The position numbers and the translations under genes are program-made. Of a stretch of 5,530 bases of DNA, positions 5,361-5,530 are shown piece by piece (the stretch's first letter is position 1; every line of letters starts with the position of its first letter). The stretch is from an uncultured Clostridia bacterium (GTDB taxonomy: Bacteria > Bacillota > Clostridia > Oscillospirales > Ruminococcaceae). The stretch spans positions 1-5,530 of the forward strand of contig CANQOJ010000151.1 of NCBI GenBank assembly GCA_947625455.1, read 5' to 3'. Under the pieces are notes generated by a model that ran no database searches, had not been told where the DNA came from, and was given only the letters and a program-made list of their open reading frames with translations.

Positions 5361-5530
5361 ATGATTATAACAGAAGTTAATGAAAACCAAAAATTAAAAC
5401 AAAAATTCGCTGTTCTTGTCCGTGAAAAGCGCGTTAATAGCCACATTACGCAGGAACACCTTGCGGAAGTTGTTGAAATCAGCGAGGTTTATTTGAGGAA
5501 AATTGAAACGGGCAAGGCAACGCCAAACTG
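5361..5530 (+). CDS. XRE-family helix-turn-helix regulator, N-terminal part (3' end outside window)
   Basis: ATG 5361 follows GGAG (5351-5354) by six bases. The 56 visible codons encode a Cro/CI-type helix-turn-helix: helix 1 (KLKQKFAVLVREKRV), then ITQEHLAEVVEISEVYLRKI as helices 2-3, and the typical ETGKATPN end. The recognition helix is SEVYLRKIE. The protein is a DNA-binding transcription regulator or antitoxin-like repressor; any C-terminal domain is cut off by the window edge. It diverges from the ankyrin operon and may regulate it or itself. The leader AAAGGAGCAAAAA before the ATG is nearly the same as that of the ankyrin gene. Confidence 0.9.
   Translation, partial: MIITEVNENQKLKQKFAVLVREKRVNSHITQEHLAEVVEISEVYLRKIETGKATPN

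Overview
The window looks like chromosomal DNA from a low-to-moderate GC member of the Firmicutes, most likely a gut-type clostridium (Ruminococcaceae/Oscillospiraceae or a relative). The basis is the strong AGGAG-type ribosome binding sites, TAA stops on all five genes whose ends are visible, AT-rich intergenic DNA, and a surface protein built of Cys-rich repeats that ends in an SPxTG-type sortase signal. The species assignment is inference.

Layout, left to right. (1) Positions 1-1524 (+) hold the C-terminal 507 codons of a large cell-wall-anchored protein. It contains tandem 78-residue repeats with CxxC knuckles, a C-terminal adhesin-style domain, an SPDTG sorting motif, a membrane helix and a basic tail. 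A strong intrinsic terminator follows. (2) Positions 1604-1945 (+) encode a 113-residue protein of unknown function. (3) A probable two-way terminator lies between this gene and the minus-strand genes that converge on it. (4) On the minus strand, read right to left, come an ankyrin-repeat protein (4360-3323), a membrane-anchored PH-like protein (3294-2857) whose last part is out of frame, and a small metallo-beta-lactamase-fold hydrolase (2686-2060). The first two are separated by 28 bases and look like one operon. The hydrolase may be its third gene or may be separate. (5) About 900 bases (4441-5360) have no convincing gene but much structure: a near-consensus extended -10 promoter with a flanking dyad for the ankyrin operon, a cluster of inverted repeats at 4801-4976 that may be a structured RNA, a 26-position hairpin at 5131-5186, and a second extended -10 promoter whose -10 box is the centre of a perfect 6-4-6 dyad. 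(6) Positions 5361-5530 (+) hold the start of an XRE-family helix-turn-helix regulator that runs off the window.

The two most useful observations are these. First, the PH-like gene has an apparent one-base shift at an A6 run; the displaced frame still encodes a plausible domain ending. Second, the two divergent promoters carry different dyad operators. I found no clear evidence for a complete new multi-gene system; the divergent XRE regulator and ankyrin/PH membrane operon is the nearest candidate and is only suggestive.
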